64,000 bases of DNA, taken from positions 25,179 to 89,178 of the forward strand of contig NZ_CADCSU010000055.1 of NCBI RefSeq assembly GCF_902804475.1, given 5' to 3'. Source of the DNA: Flavobacterium bizetiae (GTDB lineage: Bacteria; Bacteroidota; Bacteroidia; Flavobacteriales; Flavobacteriaceae). Below the pieces are notes generated by a model that ran no database searches, was not told where the DNA came from, and was given only the letters and a program-made list of their open reading frames with translations. A program made the translations under genes and the position numbers. This document shows, one piece after another, positions 52,670 to 61,963 of the stretch. Each line of letters starts with the position of its first letter. Positions within the stretch are counted from its first letter, which is position 1.

Positions 52670-54124
52670 ATGAAAAAAAATAGTTTAAAAGCGCTATGTT
52701 TTTTGTTTTCGTTAGCGGCCTTTGCCCAACAACCCAAAACAAAAAAAGAGTTTACAACCCATGGAAAAAAGATAACAGTTTATACCACAGCTGAAAATTC
52801 AAATTTAAGAATAACCTCTACAGATAATCTAACCTTTACTGCCGCTAAACAACCTCTGGAAGTAGAAACAGCTGTTTTTGTAGAACCTGCAAAAAAGTTT
52901 CAGACTTTTATAGGAATTGGAGGAGCTATTACAGATGCGAGTGCCGAGATATTCGCTAAACTTTCAAAAGAAAAACAAACAGAATTTTTGAATGCCTACT
53001 ACGATAAACAAAAAGGAATAGGCTATTCATTGCTAAGAACCACGATACAAAGTTCTGATTTTAGCAGTGGAAGCTATTCTTATATCAAAGAAGGAGATAA
53101 AGAATTAAAAACGTTTACTATTGAACACGATAGAGAATTTCGTATTCCGTTAATTAAAAAAGCCATTCAGACTGCAGGCGGTAAATTAATGACCTATGCT
53201 GCACCATGGTCTCCAAATGCTTTTATGAAAAGCAACGGAAACGTATTAAAAGGCGGGACATTACTACCTGAATATTATCAAACCTGGGCAAATTTTTATG
53301 CTAAATTTATAAAAGAGTATGAGAAAGAAGGAATTCCAATTTGGGGAACCTCTACTCAAAATGAACCAATGGCCGTTCAAACCTGGGAATCTTGTATCTA
53401 TACAGCAGAAGCAGAAAGAGATTTTATTAAAAATTTCCTTGGACCGACATTAAAAAAAGAAAAACTGGGCAATGTAAAAATTATCGCCTGGGATCATAAT
53501 CGTGATTTAATGAATTACAGAGCAAATGTAATTTACTCTGATCCGGAAGCTTCAAAATATGTTTGGGGAATGGGATTTCACTGGTACGAAACATGGTCAG
53601 GAGGATCGTCAATGTTTGAAAATGTTGCAAAAGTAAACGAAGCATATCCAGATAAAGGTTTAATGTTTACAGAAGGATGCGTTGAAAAATTTGATGCTAC
53701 AAAATATCAATTTTGGGGTAACGGAGAAAGATACGGTATCTCTATGATTAATGATTTTAATAACGGAACTGCCGGATGGACAGACTGGAATATTCTTCTG
53801 GATCAAAACGGAGGTCCTAATCATGTTGGTAATTTTTGTTTCGCGCCAATTCATGCTGATACAAGAACAGGAGAGTTAATTTACACTCCATCATACTATT
53901 ATATTGGGCATTTTTCAAAATTCATTCGCTTAAATGCAAAAAGAGTAAGCTCAGCAGTAAGCAGAAGTGCTTTATTAAGTACATCATTTTTGAATGCTGA
54001 TGGTACAATGGCTACAATTGTCATGAACCAAACTGATAAAGCAATTGACTATAAACTAATTATAGGTGCTGAACAATCAGTAGTTAAGATTCCTGCACAT
54101 GCAATACAAACGCTTGTGTATTAA
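52670..54124 (+). CDS. GH30-family glycoside hydrolase (paralog A1)
   Basis: The 484-residue secreted enzyme has a signal peptide (MKKNSLKALCFLFSLAAFAQ) and a GH30 (beta/alpha)8 barrel with a C-terminal beta domain. The acid/base is Glu232 (TQNEPM) and the nucleophile Glu335 (LMFTEGCVEKF). Family activities include beta-glucosidase, glucosylceramidase and beta-1,6-glucanase. By eye it is most similar to the next gene. The N-terminus has no lipobox, so it may be periplasmic. No T9SS sorting domain is seen at the C-terminus. Confidence 0.9.
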   Translation: MKKNSLKALCFLFSLAAFAQQPKTKKEFTTHGKKITVYTTAENSNLRITSTDNLTFTAAKQPLEVETAVFVEPAKKFQTFIGIGGAITDASAEIFAKLSKEKQTEFLNAYYDKQKGIGYSLLRTTIQSSDFSSGSYSYIKEGDKELKTFTIEHDREFRIPLIKKAIQTAGGKLMTYAAPWSPNAFMKSNGNVLKGGTLLPEYYQTWANFYAKFIKEYEKEGIPIWGTSTQNEPMAVQTWESCIYTAEAERDFIKNFLGPTLKKEKLGNVKIIAWDHNRDLMNYRANVIYSDPEASKYVWGMGFHWYETWSGGSSMFENVAKVNEAYPDKGLMFTEGCVEKFDATKYQFWGNGERYGISMINDFNNGTAGWTDWNILLDQNGGPNHVGNFCFAPIHADTRTGELIYTPSYYYIGHFSKFIRLNAKRVSSAVSRSALLSTSFLNADGTMATIVMNQTDKAIDYKLIIGAEQSVVKIPAHAIQTLVY

Positions 54125-54144
54125 TGTTTTGTTAGTAATAAAAC

Positions 54145-54181
54145 GAGGGCTGTTCTGAATGAATCATCCAGATTAGCCCTC
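54145..54181 (+). terminator. Hairpin between the first two GH30 genes
   Basis: GAGGGCT (54145-54151) pairs with AGCCCTC (54175-54181) around a 23-base centre, with AATTTAATTTAA afterwards. It is a weak terminator or attenuator candidate. Confidence 0.5.
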
Positions 54182-54217
54182 AATTTAATTTAAATTAAAT
54201 CGTTTTTTGAAAGTACA

Positions 54218-55684
54218 ATGAAAATCATCAATAGAATTTTAATAGCCCCAATACTAGTTCTGCAATTAATTTGTTCTTCATCAAAAGTTGTTGGACAAAA
54301 TGCTCATACATCCAAAAAAAATAAAAAAATAGAGGTTTATACTACTGCCGAAAACACAAATCTGAGATTATCATTATCTAATAATTTCATTTCAAAACCA
54401 ACTTCACAACAAAAAACTTCAACAGTATCTATAAATTTAGATCCTGACAAAACAGACCAGACTTTTCTCGGAATTGGTGGAGCTATAACTGATGCAAGTG
54501 CTGAAGTTTTTGCCAAACTATCACCTAAAAATCAACAAGAGTTTCTTACCGCTTACTACGATAAGAACAAAGGAATTGGCTATTCTTTGGCCAGAACAAA
54601 TATTCACAGTTGCGATTTTAGCAGCGACAGCTATACCTATGTTCAGGAAGGAGATAAAGATTTAAAAACCTTCAATATCGATCACGATAGAAAATACAGA
54701 ATTCCATTAATCAAAAAAGCAATTGAAACAGCCGGCGGGAAATTAACTTTATTTGTTAGTCCATGGAGTCCCCCAGCTTTCATGAAAGACAATAATGATA
54801 TTTTGCACGGCGGCGTTTTATTGCCTGAGTTCGCCCAGTCATGGGCAAATTATTATGCTAAATTTATAAAAGCATACGAAAAAGAAGGAATTCCGATTTG
54901 GGGATTAACGATTCAAAACGAGCCAATGGCAAAACAACGTTGGGAATCTTGTATTTATACTCCCGAAGCAGAAAGAGATTTCCTGAAAAATTTTCTTGGG
55001 CCCACTTTAGAAAAAGAAGGACTTGGTGCTAAAAATGTTATCATTTGGGATCACAATCGTGGAGATATGCTAACCACAAGAGCCAATCTTGTGTTTTCAG
55101 ATCCTGAGGTTTCTAAATATGCATGGGGAATTGGATTTCACTGGTACGAAACCTGGAATGGCGGTGCTCCAAAATTCGAATCGGTAGGAGAGGTTCACAA
55201 AGCATTTCCGAATAAAAATTTAATATTTACCGAAGGTTGTATAGAAAAATTCGATGCAACTAAATTTCAGTTCTGGGGAAATGCAGAACGATACGGACTT
55301 AATATGATTAACGATTTCAATAACGGAACCGTTGCCTGGACAGACTGGAACATCCTCTTAGACCAGAACGGAGGACCAAATCATGTGGGGAATTTTTGTT
55401 TTGCGCCAATTCACGCTGACACCACAAAAGATGAGTTAATTTACACACCAATGTATTATTATATCGGACACCTTTCGAAATTTATTCGCCCTGGAGCAAA
55501 AAGAATAATTCAAACCATAAGCGATAAAAATTTAATAAGCACTTCATTTAAAAACTCTGACGGCAAAATAATTACAATTGTCATGAACCAATCAGATAAG
55601 GAGATTGTTTATACCCTAATGAACCACGATTTGCAAAACACTATAACTATCCCGGCACATGCTATGCAAACTATTGTATACTAA
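54218..55684 (+). CDS. GH30-family glycoside hydrolase (paralog A2)
   Basis: The 488-residue protein is a close paralog of the preceding gene across the whole length (for example DASAE.FAKLS, GIPIWG, WESCIYT.EAERDF). The acid/base is Glu235 (QNEPM) and the nucleophile Glu339 (FTEGCIEKF). The signal sequence has Cys20 in LICSSSK, which could be a lipobox, unlike A1. It may share substrate with A1 but act at another location. GH30-B1 follows 22 bases later. Confidence 0.9.
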   Translation: MKIINRILIAPILVLQLICSSSKVVGQNAHTSKKNKKIEVYTTAENTNLRLSLSNNFISKPTSQQKTSTVSINLDPDKTDQTFLGIGGAITDASAEVFAKLSPKNQQEFLTAYYDKNKGIGYSLARTNIHSCDFSSDSYTYVQEGDKDLKTFNIDHDRKYRIPLIKKAIETAGGKLTLFVSPWSPPAFMKDNNDILHGGVLLPEFAQSWANYYAKFIKAYEKEGIPIWGLTIQNEPMAKQRWESCIYTPEAERDFLKNFLGPTLEKEGLGAKNVIIWDHNRGDMLTTRANLVFSDPEVSKYAWGIGFHWYETWNGGAPKFESVGEVHKAFPNKNLIFTEGCIEKFDATKFQFWGNAERYGLNMINDFNNGTVAWTDWNILLDQNGGPNHVGNFCFAPIHADTTKDELIYTPMYYYIGHLSKFIRPGAKRIIQTISDKNLISTSFKNSDGKIITIVMNQSDKEIVYTLMNHDLQNTITIPAHAMQTIVY

Positions 55685-55706
55685 GTGCTAAACTAAAAAC
55701 TATAAA

Positions 55707-57179
55707 ATGAAATTAAACTTTAAAAACACCATAAAAGTATTGTTCCTGGCTCTGGCAGTTTTTGCTCAGGCAAAATGCTCTTCGTCTAGTGATGCTGCTG
55801 ATCCGGTGGTGAAACCACCAGTAGTAACTCCTCCGGTTGTAGTAACAAACGATGTCGATTTTTGGCTTACCAAAGGAGACCAAAGCGTATTACTGGCAAA
55901 ACAAACCGGCGTTTTAGGATTTGGCACCACTAGTAATTCATATGCAAATATTGAAGTAAATGCTGCCCAAAAATACCAAACTGTAGACGGTTTTGGATAT
56001 ACTTTAACCGGCGGAAGCGCTGATGTCATTTATAAATTAACAGCAGCCAAAAGAACTGCACTTTTGCAGGAATTGTTTGGTTCGGGAGAGAATTCTATTG
56101 GCGTAAGTTATATTAGAATCAGTATTGGAGCTTCTGATTTGAATGCATCTCCTTTTACTTATGATGATCTTCCAACCGGAAGTACTGATTTAGATTTAGC
56201 GAAATTTAGTTTAGATAAAGATAAAACAGGAGTAATTGCTCTTTTAAAAGAAATTCTGGCCATTAATCCTAAGATTTTAATTTTAGCCACGCCTTGGTCA
56301 GCTCCGCTTTGGATGAAAGATAAAGACAGTTTTATTGGAGGAAGATTACAAACTCAATATTACGATGTTTACGCAAAATATTTTGTAAAATACATTCAGC
56401 AAATGAAAGCGGAAGGAATTGTTATTGATGCCGTAACGCCTCAAAACGAACCGCTTCACGGCGGAAATAATCCAAGTATGGAAATGTCGGCATTAGAGCA
56501 AACCAATTTCATTAAAAATAACTTAGGTCCGGCGTTTAAAGCGGCCAACATTGCGACAAAAATTATTTCATACGATCATAATTGTGATAAACCAGAGTAC
56601 CCAAAAGCAATTTTAGCAGATCCGGTAGCAAATCCTTTTGTTGATGGTTCAGCATTTCACTTATATGCCGGAGATATCAGTGCACTTTCAAATGTTTATA
56701 ATGCATATCCGGATAAAAATATTTATTTCACAGAACAATGGACTTCTTCTACAGGTGATTTTGGCGGAGATTTAAAATGGCATCTTAAAAATGTAATCAT
56801 TGGTTCAATGCGCAACTGGAGCAGAAATGCATTAGAATGGAATTTAGCCAATAACGCCTCTTTCGGGCCGTACACTGCAGGCGGATGTAATAGCTGCAAA
56901 GGCGCATTAACAGTAACATCAAACGAAGCTTTTCAGCGTAATGTAGCCTATTATATTATAGCACACGCTTCTAAATTTGTTCCGGCCGGATCAGTACGAA
57001 TTGCAAGTAATATAAGTGGGAATTTGCAAAATGTAGCTTTTATTACGCCATCAGGATCGAAAGTTTTAATTGTTGAAAATGACGGACAAGCGGCTGAAAT
57101 ATTTAATATTAAATTCGACGGTAAGTGGGTAACTACTTCTTTGCAAGGGGGATCTGTAGCCACTTATACCTGGAAATAA
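55707..57179 (+). CDS. GH30-family glycoside hydrolase, lipoprotein (paralog B1)
   Basis: The 490-residue enzyme is a lipoprotein (Cys in AKCSSSSD, about residue 24) with a Pro/Val-rich spacer (PPVVTPPVVV) before the GH30 barrel. The acid/base is Glu248 (TPQNEPLHGG) and the nucleophile Glu343 (YFTEQWTSS). The YDHNCDKPEYP and AFHLYAGDISALS segments recall GH30 subfamily 3, endo-beta-1,6-glucanases; this is by memory of the family, not an alignment. The surface-anchored, flexible design fits the first attack on polymer. It pairs with the GH30 at 58244. Confidence 0.9.
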   Translation: MKLNFKNTIKVLFLALAVFAQAKCSSSSDAADPVVKPPVVTPPVVVTNDVDFWLTKGDQSVLLAKQTGVLGFGTTSNSYANIEVNAAQKYQTVDGFGYTLTGGSADVIYKLTAAKRTALLQELFGSGENSIGVSYIRISIGASDLNASPFTYDDLPTGSTDLDLAKFSLDKDKTGVIALLKEILAINPKILILATPWSAPLWMKDKDSFIGGRLQTQYYDVYAKYFVKYIQQMKAEGIVIDAVTPQNEPLHGGNNPSMEMSALEQTNFIKNNLGPAFKAANIATKIISYDHNCDKPEYPKAILADPVANPFVDGSAFHLYAGDISALSNVYNAYPDKNIYFTEQWTSSTGDFGGDLKWHLKNVIIGSMRNWSRNALEWNLANNASFGPYTAGGCNSCKGALTVTSNEAFQRNVAYYIIAHASKFVPAGSVRIASNISGNLQNVAFITPSGSKVLIVENDGQAAEIFNIKFDGKWVTTSLQGGSVATYTWK

Positions 57180-57402
57180 TTTAAAATTCTGAAAGTTTCT
57201 TCGCTAAAGAGAAAACTCAACAGAAGGGCAAATTCACGTAAAATTATTCTGTAAGAATTTTATATTCAAAATATTTAAAGCAGAGCGCGATGATAAATTT
57301 AATATTAACCATTCTAACATTCATAATTAACATAACTTTTAAATAAGTTTTTTTCTTTAAGGCTACAGAAACATTAGCTTTACCGATTAAAATTTTTTAA
57401 AG

Positions 57403-58242
57403 ATGAAAAAGATAAACAAAATTATTTTAGTAGTATTCCTACTTTTTGCAAGTGGATCATTCTATGGTCAAAATTTAAAAATCATGACCTATAATATTCG
57501 TTTAGATGTTGCTTCTGATGGAGAAAATGCATGGCCAAAACGAAAAGATTATTTTGCTTCTCAAATACAATTTTACAGCCCGGATATTTTTGGGGTTCAG
57601 GAAGCAACGCCAGGTCAGGTAACAGATATTGCATCGGCTTTGCCAAATTATAATAAATTTGGAGTAGGAAGAGAAGAAGGAGGAACAGGAGAGGCGTGTA
57701 CGATTTATTATAAAAAAGATCGCTTTAAAGTAGAGCAGTCAAATACATTTTGGCTATCAGAAACTCCAAATGTAGTTTCAAGAGGCTGGGACGCAGCTTG
57801 TAACAGAGTTTGCACGTACGGGCTTTTTCAAGATTTAAAAACTAAAAAAACATTTTGGGTTTTTAATCTTCATCTTGATCACATGGGAGAAGAAGCAAGA
57901 ATAAAAGGCGTACAGCTTGCTTTGAAAAAAATAAGCGAATTGAATACAAAGAAATATCCGGCATTTTTAATGGGAGATTTCAATTCAGAACCAGATACAA
58001 AACAAATTGCAGAAATTAAAAAAGTAATGGATGATACCAAAGATGTTTCGAAAGAAAAACCTTTTGGACCATCAGGAACGTTTAACGATTTCAAACACAA
58101 CGAACCTGTAACATTATTACTCGATTATATTTTTGTTTCAAAAAACAGCGGATTAAAAATTCAAAAACATGCAGTTTTAAGTGATTCTAAAGATTTAAAA
58201 TATCCATCGGATCATTTACCTGTTTTAATAGAAATAGATTAA
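57403..58242 (+). CDS. Secreted endonuclease/exonuclease/phosphatase-fold protein
   Basis: The 279-residue protein has a signal peptide (cleavage near SFYGQ) and the EEP fold: MTYNIRLD, GVQEATPGQV (catalytic Glu), HLDHMGEEAR, MGDFNSEPD and SDHLPV. Family members cleave phosphodiesters in nucleic acids, phosphoinositides or sphingomyelin. It is the first gene of a tight EEP-GH30-GH3 operon (one base to the next start). Its function in a glucan locus is unknown. The 223-base upstream gap holds no gene and only a weak hairpin near 57240-57262. Confidence 0.88.
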   Translation: MKKINKIILVVFLLFASGSFYGQNLKIMTYNIRLDVASDGENAWPKRKDYFASQIQFYSPDIFGVQEATPGQVTDIASALPNYNKFGVGREEGGTGEACTIYYKKDRFKVEQSNTFWLSETPNVVSRGWDAACNRVCTYGLFQDLKTKKTFWVFNLHLDHMGEEARIKGVQLALKKISELNTKKYPAFLMGDFNSEPDTKQIAEIKKVMDDTKDVSKEKPFGPSGTFNDFKHNEPVTLLLDYIFVSKNSGLKIQKHAVLSDSKDLKYPSDHLPVLIEID

Positions 58243-58243
58243 A

Positions 58244-59668
58244 ATGAAAAACATCAACAAAAAACTTCAAATTTTATTTTTACTGCCACTTATTGCAGTT
58301 CAGATAAAATGCGGAACTTCAAAAAATGCAGTAGCCACTTCTAATAAAGCAGAATCGTGGATAACAACAACTGATGAGTCTTTAAAACTTCAAAAGCAAA
58401 ATGATTTAGTTTTTAATGCAGAAACGAATTCAAACCAGACTATTGAAGTAAATCCTTCAGAAAAATTTCAAATCATCGAAGGTTTTGGATTTTCTTTGAC
58501 AGGAGGAAGCGCTCAGGCCATTTTAAAACTGGATAAAGCAAAAAAAGAAGCCCTGCTTCAGGAATTGTTTTCCAGAAAAGATGATGCCATTGGTTTAAGT
58601 TACCTTCGTATTAGTATTGGAGCTTCTGATTTGAATGAAAAAGTTTTTTCGTATGATGATTTACCGGAAGGTGAAACTGATTTAAAACTGGAAAAATTTG
58701 ATTTAGGTCCGGATTTAAACGACGTTGTGCCTTTGTTAAAAGAAATTTTAGCTATTAATCCAAAAATAAAAATTATGGGTTCTCCGTGGTCGCCTCCAGT
58801 TTGGATGAAAGACAACGGAAGCTCAAAAGGCGGAAGTCTTCAACCAAAATACTATCAGGTTTATGCCGAGTATTTTGTAAAATATATTCAGGCAATGAAA
58901 TCGCACGGAATTGTAATTGATGCGATTACACCTCAAAATGAGCCATTGCATCCGGGAAATAATCCAAGTTTATTAATGCTTGCTGAACAACAGGCAGATT
59001 TTATTGGCAATCATTTAGGTCCCGCTTTCGCGAAAGCTAAAATAAAAACCAAAATCGTGATTTACGATCACAATTGCAACAAACCCGAATATCCTTTAAC
59101 GATTTTAAAAGATCCAAAAGCGAATCCTTTTGTAGCAGGTTCTGCATTTCATTTGTACGAAGGAGATATCAGCGCATTATCTACGGTTCATGATGCATTT
59201 CCAAATAAAGATTTGTATTTTACCGAACAATATACAGGGTCAAAAAGCAGTTTCGAATCTGACTTAAAATGGAGTGTAAAAAATGTTGTTATTGGTTCAA
59301 TGCGTAACTGGAGCGTAAATGCGCTTTCGTGGGGATTAGCAAATGATGAGTATTACAAACCATTTACACCAGGCGGATGTTCTACTTGTAAAGGAGCGTT
59401 AATGATCGATCAGGCTCAGAATATCAAAAGAGAAGTAGGGTATTATATAATAGGTCACGCATCAAAATTTGTTCCTGAAGGATCAGTAAGAATAGGAAGT
59501 AATATTAGCGGAAATTTATACAATGTCGCTTTTAAAACGCCATCAGGACAAACGGTTTTAATTGTAGAAAACGACGGAACTACAACAGAAACTTTTAATA
59601 TAAAATACAATCAAAAACAATTTTCAACTACCTTAAACGCAGGTGCTGTGGCTACTTATGTTTGGTAA
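58244..59668 (+). CDS. GH30-family glycoside hydrolase, lipoprotein (paralog B2)
   Basis: The 474-residue lipoprotein (Cys in IKCGTSKN, about residue 23) has acid/base Glu233 (TPQNEPLHPG) and nucleophile Glu328 (YFTEQYTGS). By eye it matches the GH30 at 55707 along the full barrel (SLTGGSAQ, IRISIGASDLNE, YDHNCNKPEYP, GGCSTCKGAL). It lacks the Pro-rich spacer of B1. It begins one base after the EEP stop and is followed 14 bases later by the GH3 start. Confidence 0.91.
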   Translation: MKNINKKLQILFLLPLIAVQIKCGTSKNAVATSNKAESWITTTDESLKLQKQNDLVFNAETNSNQTIEVNPSEKFQIIEGFGFSLTGGSAQAILKLDKAKKEALLQELFSRKDDAIGLSYLRISIGASDLNEKVFSYDDLPEGETDLKLEKFDLGPDLNDVVPLLKEILAINPKIKIMGSPWSPPVWMKDNGSSKGGSLQPKYYQVYAEYFVKYIQAMKSHGIVIDAITPQNEPLHPGNNPSLLMLAEQQADFIGNHLGPAFAKAKIKTKIVIYDHNCNKPEYPLTILKDPKANPFVAGSAFHLYEGDISALSTVHDAFPNKDLYFTEQYTGSKSSFESDLKWSVKNVVIGSMRNWSVNALSWGLANDEYYKPFTPGGCSTCKGALMIDQAQNIKREVGYYIIGHASKFVPEGSVRIGSNISGNLYNVAFKTPSGQTVLIVENDGTTTETFNIKYNQKQFSTTLNAGAVATYVW

Positions 59669-59682
59669 TCAAAATTAAATTC

Positions 59683-61908
59683 ATGAAGAAATTAACCACA
59701 TTTGCCTTGTTGATGGTATCGCTTTTTGCGACAGCACAACAAGAAACAATAGATCAAAAAGTAAATGCTCTATTGAAAAAAATGACCATCGAAGAAAAAA
59801 TTGGTCAGCTTAATCAATATACGGGAGATAATTCGGCAACAGGACCAATCACAATTAACCCAAACAAACAAGCCGAGATAAAAGCAGGACTTATAGGTTC
59901 TATGTTAAATATTGTGGGTACAAAATACACCAGACAATATCAGGAACTGGCAATGCAATCACGTCTTAAAATTCCGTTGTTATTTGGTCAGGACGTTATT
60001 CATGGTTATAAAACAACTTTCCCGCTTCCGTTGGCCGAGGCTGCAAGTTGGGATTTACAAGCCATAGAATTAGCAGCAAGAGTTGCTGCTGTAGAAGCTT
60101 CTGCAAGCGGAATTCACTGGACATTTGCACCAATGGTAGACATTAGCCGTGATCCTCGTTGGGGACGTGTTATGGAAGGTGCCGGAGAAGACACTTACTT
60201 AGGATCTAAAATTGCTTATGCAAGAGTAAAAGGATTTCAGGGAAATAAATTAGGCGATTTAAACTCAGTTATGGCTTGCGTGAAACACTTTGCAGCGTAT
60301 GGTGCAGCAGTGGGCGGAAGGGATTATAACTCAGTAGATATGAGCGAAAGAATGTTATGGGAAACTTATTTACCACCATTTAAAGCCGCTCTTGATGCAG
60401 GAGCAGCAACTTTCATGAACTCATTCAACGATTTAAATGGAATTCCTGCTACAGGAAATGCACATTTACAACGTGATATCTTAAAAGGAAAATGGAACTT
60501 TCAGGGATTTGTAGTTTCTGACTGGGGTTCGATTGGCGAAATGGTAGCACATGGATATTCTAAAGATCTTAAAGCCGCAGCACTTTCTGCAATTACTGCC
60601 GGAAGTGATATGGATATGGAAAGTAATGCTTACAGATATCATTTAGCCGACTTGGTTAAAGAAGGGAAAGTGCCTGTTGAATTAATTGATGATGCCGTAA
60701 AAAGAATTCTTCGCAAGAAATTCGAATTAGGATTATTTGATGATCCGTACAAATATTCAGATCAAAAAAGAGCTGATAAAGCTTTGAGCAATCCTGAACA
60801 CAGAAAAGCAGCTCTTGATGTAGCGCAAAAAAGTATCGTTTTATTAAAGAACGAAAACGAAACTTTGCCACTTTCTAAAAACCTGAAAACGATAGCTTTT
60901 ATCGGGCCAATGGTAAAAGAGTACAAAGAAAACATGGGATTCTGGTCTGTAGAATTACCTGAAGTAGATTATAATAAATGGATCGTTTCGCAATGGGATG
61001 GTTTACAAAATAAAGTAGGTAAAAATACCAAGTTGCTTTACGCTAAAGGTTGTGAAGTTGACGGAGACAATAAAGATGGTTTTGCAGAAGCTGTTGCAAC
61101 TGCCAAACAAGCTGATGTTGTTATTTTGAGTATTGGAGAAAGACGCGACATGAGTGGTGAGGCAAAAAGCCGAAGTGATATTCATTTGCCAGGTGTTCAG
61201 GAAGATTTAGTAAAAGCAATTCAGGCTACAGGAAAACCAGTGGTAGTTTTGGTAAATGCAGGAAGACCTCTTATTTTTAACTGGACTGCAGATAACGTTC
61301 CTGCAATTGTTTACACTTGGTGGTTAGGAACTGAGGCTGGAAATGCAATCGCTAATGTTTTGTTTGGAGATTATAATCCGTCTGGAAAATTACCAATGAC
61401 TTTCCCGAGAGAAGTAGGACAAATTCCAATTTACTACAATCACTACAGTACAGGAAGACCAGCTAAAGACGAAGATTCAAAAAATTATGTTTCAGCTTAT
61501 ATCGATTTAAAAAATTCACCTAAATTTCCTTTTGGATATGGTTTGAGTTATACTAAATTCAATTATTCAGATTTGAAATTATCTTCGACTAAAATGAAAA
61601 ATAATGAAACCATTAAAGTTTCATTTCAATTATCGAATGCTGGAAAAGTAGCTGGAGAAGAAGTAGTACAATTGTACTTAAAAGATAAATTTGGATCAGT
61701 TGTAAGACCAGTTTTAGAATTGAGAGATTTTCAAAAAATAAAATTAAATGCAGGAGAATCTAAAACAATCGAATTTACAATCGACAAAGAGAAACTTTCT
61801 TTCTACAATGATAAATTAGAATTTGTTGCAGAACCGGGAGATTTCGAAGCTTTAATAGGAGCTTCATCAGCAGATATCAAAGTAAAATCTAATTTTGAGT
61901 TGTTATAA
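59683..61908 (+). CDS. bglX: GH3-family beta-glucosidase, BglX type
   Basis: The protein starts at ATG 59683 (MKKLTTFALLMVSLFATAQQ, signal peptide) rather than the in-frame TTG at 59662, which overlaps the GH30 coding end. It has the GH3 N-terminal barrel with nucleophile Asp280 (VVSDWGS), the C-terminal alpha/beta domain, and a fibronectin type III-like domain at the end (VVQLYLKDKFGSVVRPVLELRDFQK). BglX-type enzymes release glucose from oligosaccharides in the periplasm, the expected last step after GH30 cleavage. It ends the PUL before a bidirectional terminator. Confidence 0.95.
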   Translation: MKKLTTFALLMVSLFATAQQETIDQKVNALLKKMTIEEKIGQLNQYTGDNSATGPITINPNKQAEIKAGLIGSMLNIVGTKYTRQYQELAMQSRLKIPLLFGQDVIHGYKTTFPLPLAEAASWDLQAIELAARVAAVEASASGIHWTFAPMVDISRDPRWGRVMEGAGEDTYLGSKIAYARVKGFQGNKLGDLNSVMACVKHFAAYGAAVGGRDYNSVDMSERMLWETYLPPFKAALDAGAATFMNSFNDLNGIPATGNAHLQRDILKGKWNFQGFVVSDWGSIGEMVAHGYSKDLKAAALSAITAGSDMDMESNAYRYHLADLVKEGKVPVELIDDAVKRILRKKFELGLFDDPYKYSDQKRADKALSNPEHRKAALDVAQKSIVLLKNENETLPLSKNLKTIAFIGPMVKEYKENMGFWSVELPEVDYNKWIVSQWDGLQNKVGKNTKLLYAKGCEVDGDNKDGFAEAVATAKQADVVILSIGERRDMSGEAKSRSDIHLPGVQEDLVKAIQATGKPVVVLVNAGRPLIFNWTADNVPAIVYTWWLGTEAGNAIANVLFGDYNPSGKLPMTFPREVGQIPIYYNHYSTGRPAKDEDSKNYVSAYIDLKNSPKFPFGYGLSYTKFNYSDLKLSSTKMKNNETIKVSFQLSNAGKVAGEEVVQLYLKDKFGSVVRPVLELRDFQKIKLNAGESKTIEFTIDKEKLSFYNDKLEFVAEPGDFEALIGASSADIKVKSNFELL

Positions 61909-61925
61909 AACAATTCAACAACAAT

Positions 61926-61956
61926 AAAAAAGGGCTTCGTTTTGAAGCCCTTTTTT
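61926..61956. terminator. Bidirectional terminator at the end of the PUL
   Basis: AAAAAAGGGCTTC pairs with GAAGCCCTTTTTT around GTTTT; it separates bglX from the convergent minus-strand gene. Confidence 0.9.
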
Positions 61957-61963
61957 GTTACAA

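Noticed and set aside
59662..59682. A TTG start for the GH3 enzyme that overlaps the preceding GH30 stop.
   Set aside because: The ATG at 59683 begins a standard signal peptide; the seven upstream residues would disturb it.
52670..61908. T9SS C-terminal sorting domains on the GH30 and GH3 enzymes.
   Set aside because: The proteins end with their catalytic or beta-sandwich domains and lack a terminal sorting domain; lipoprotein or Sec export explains them.
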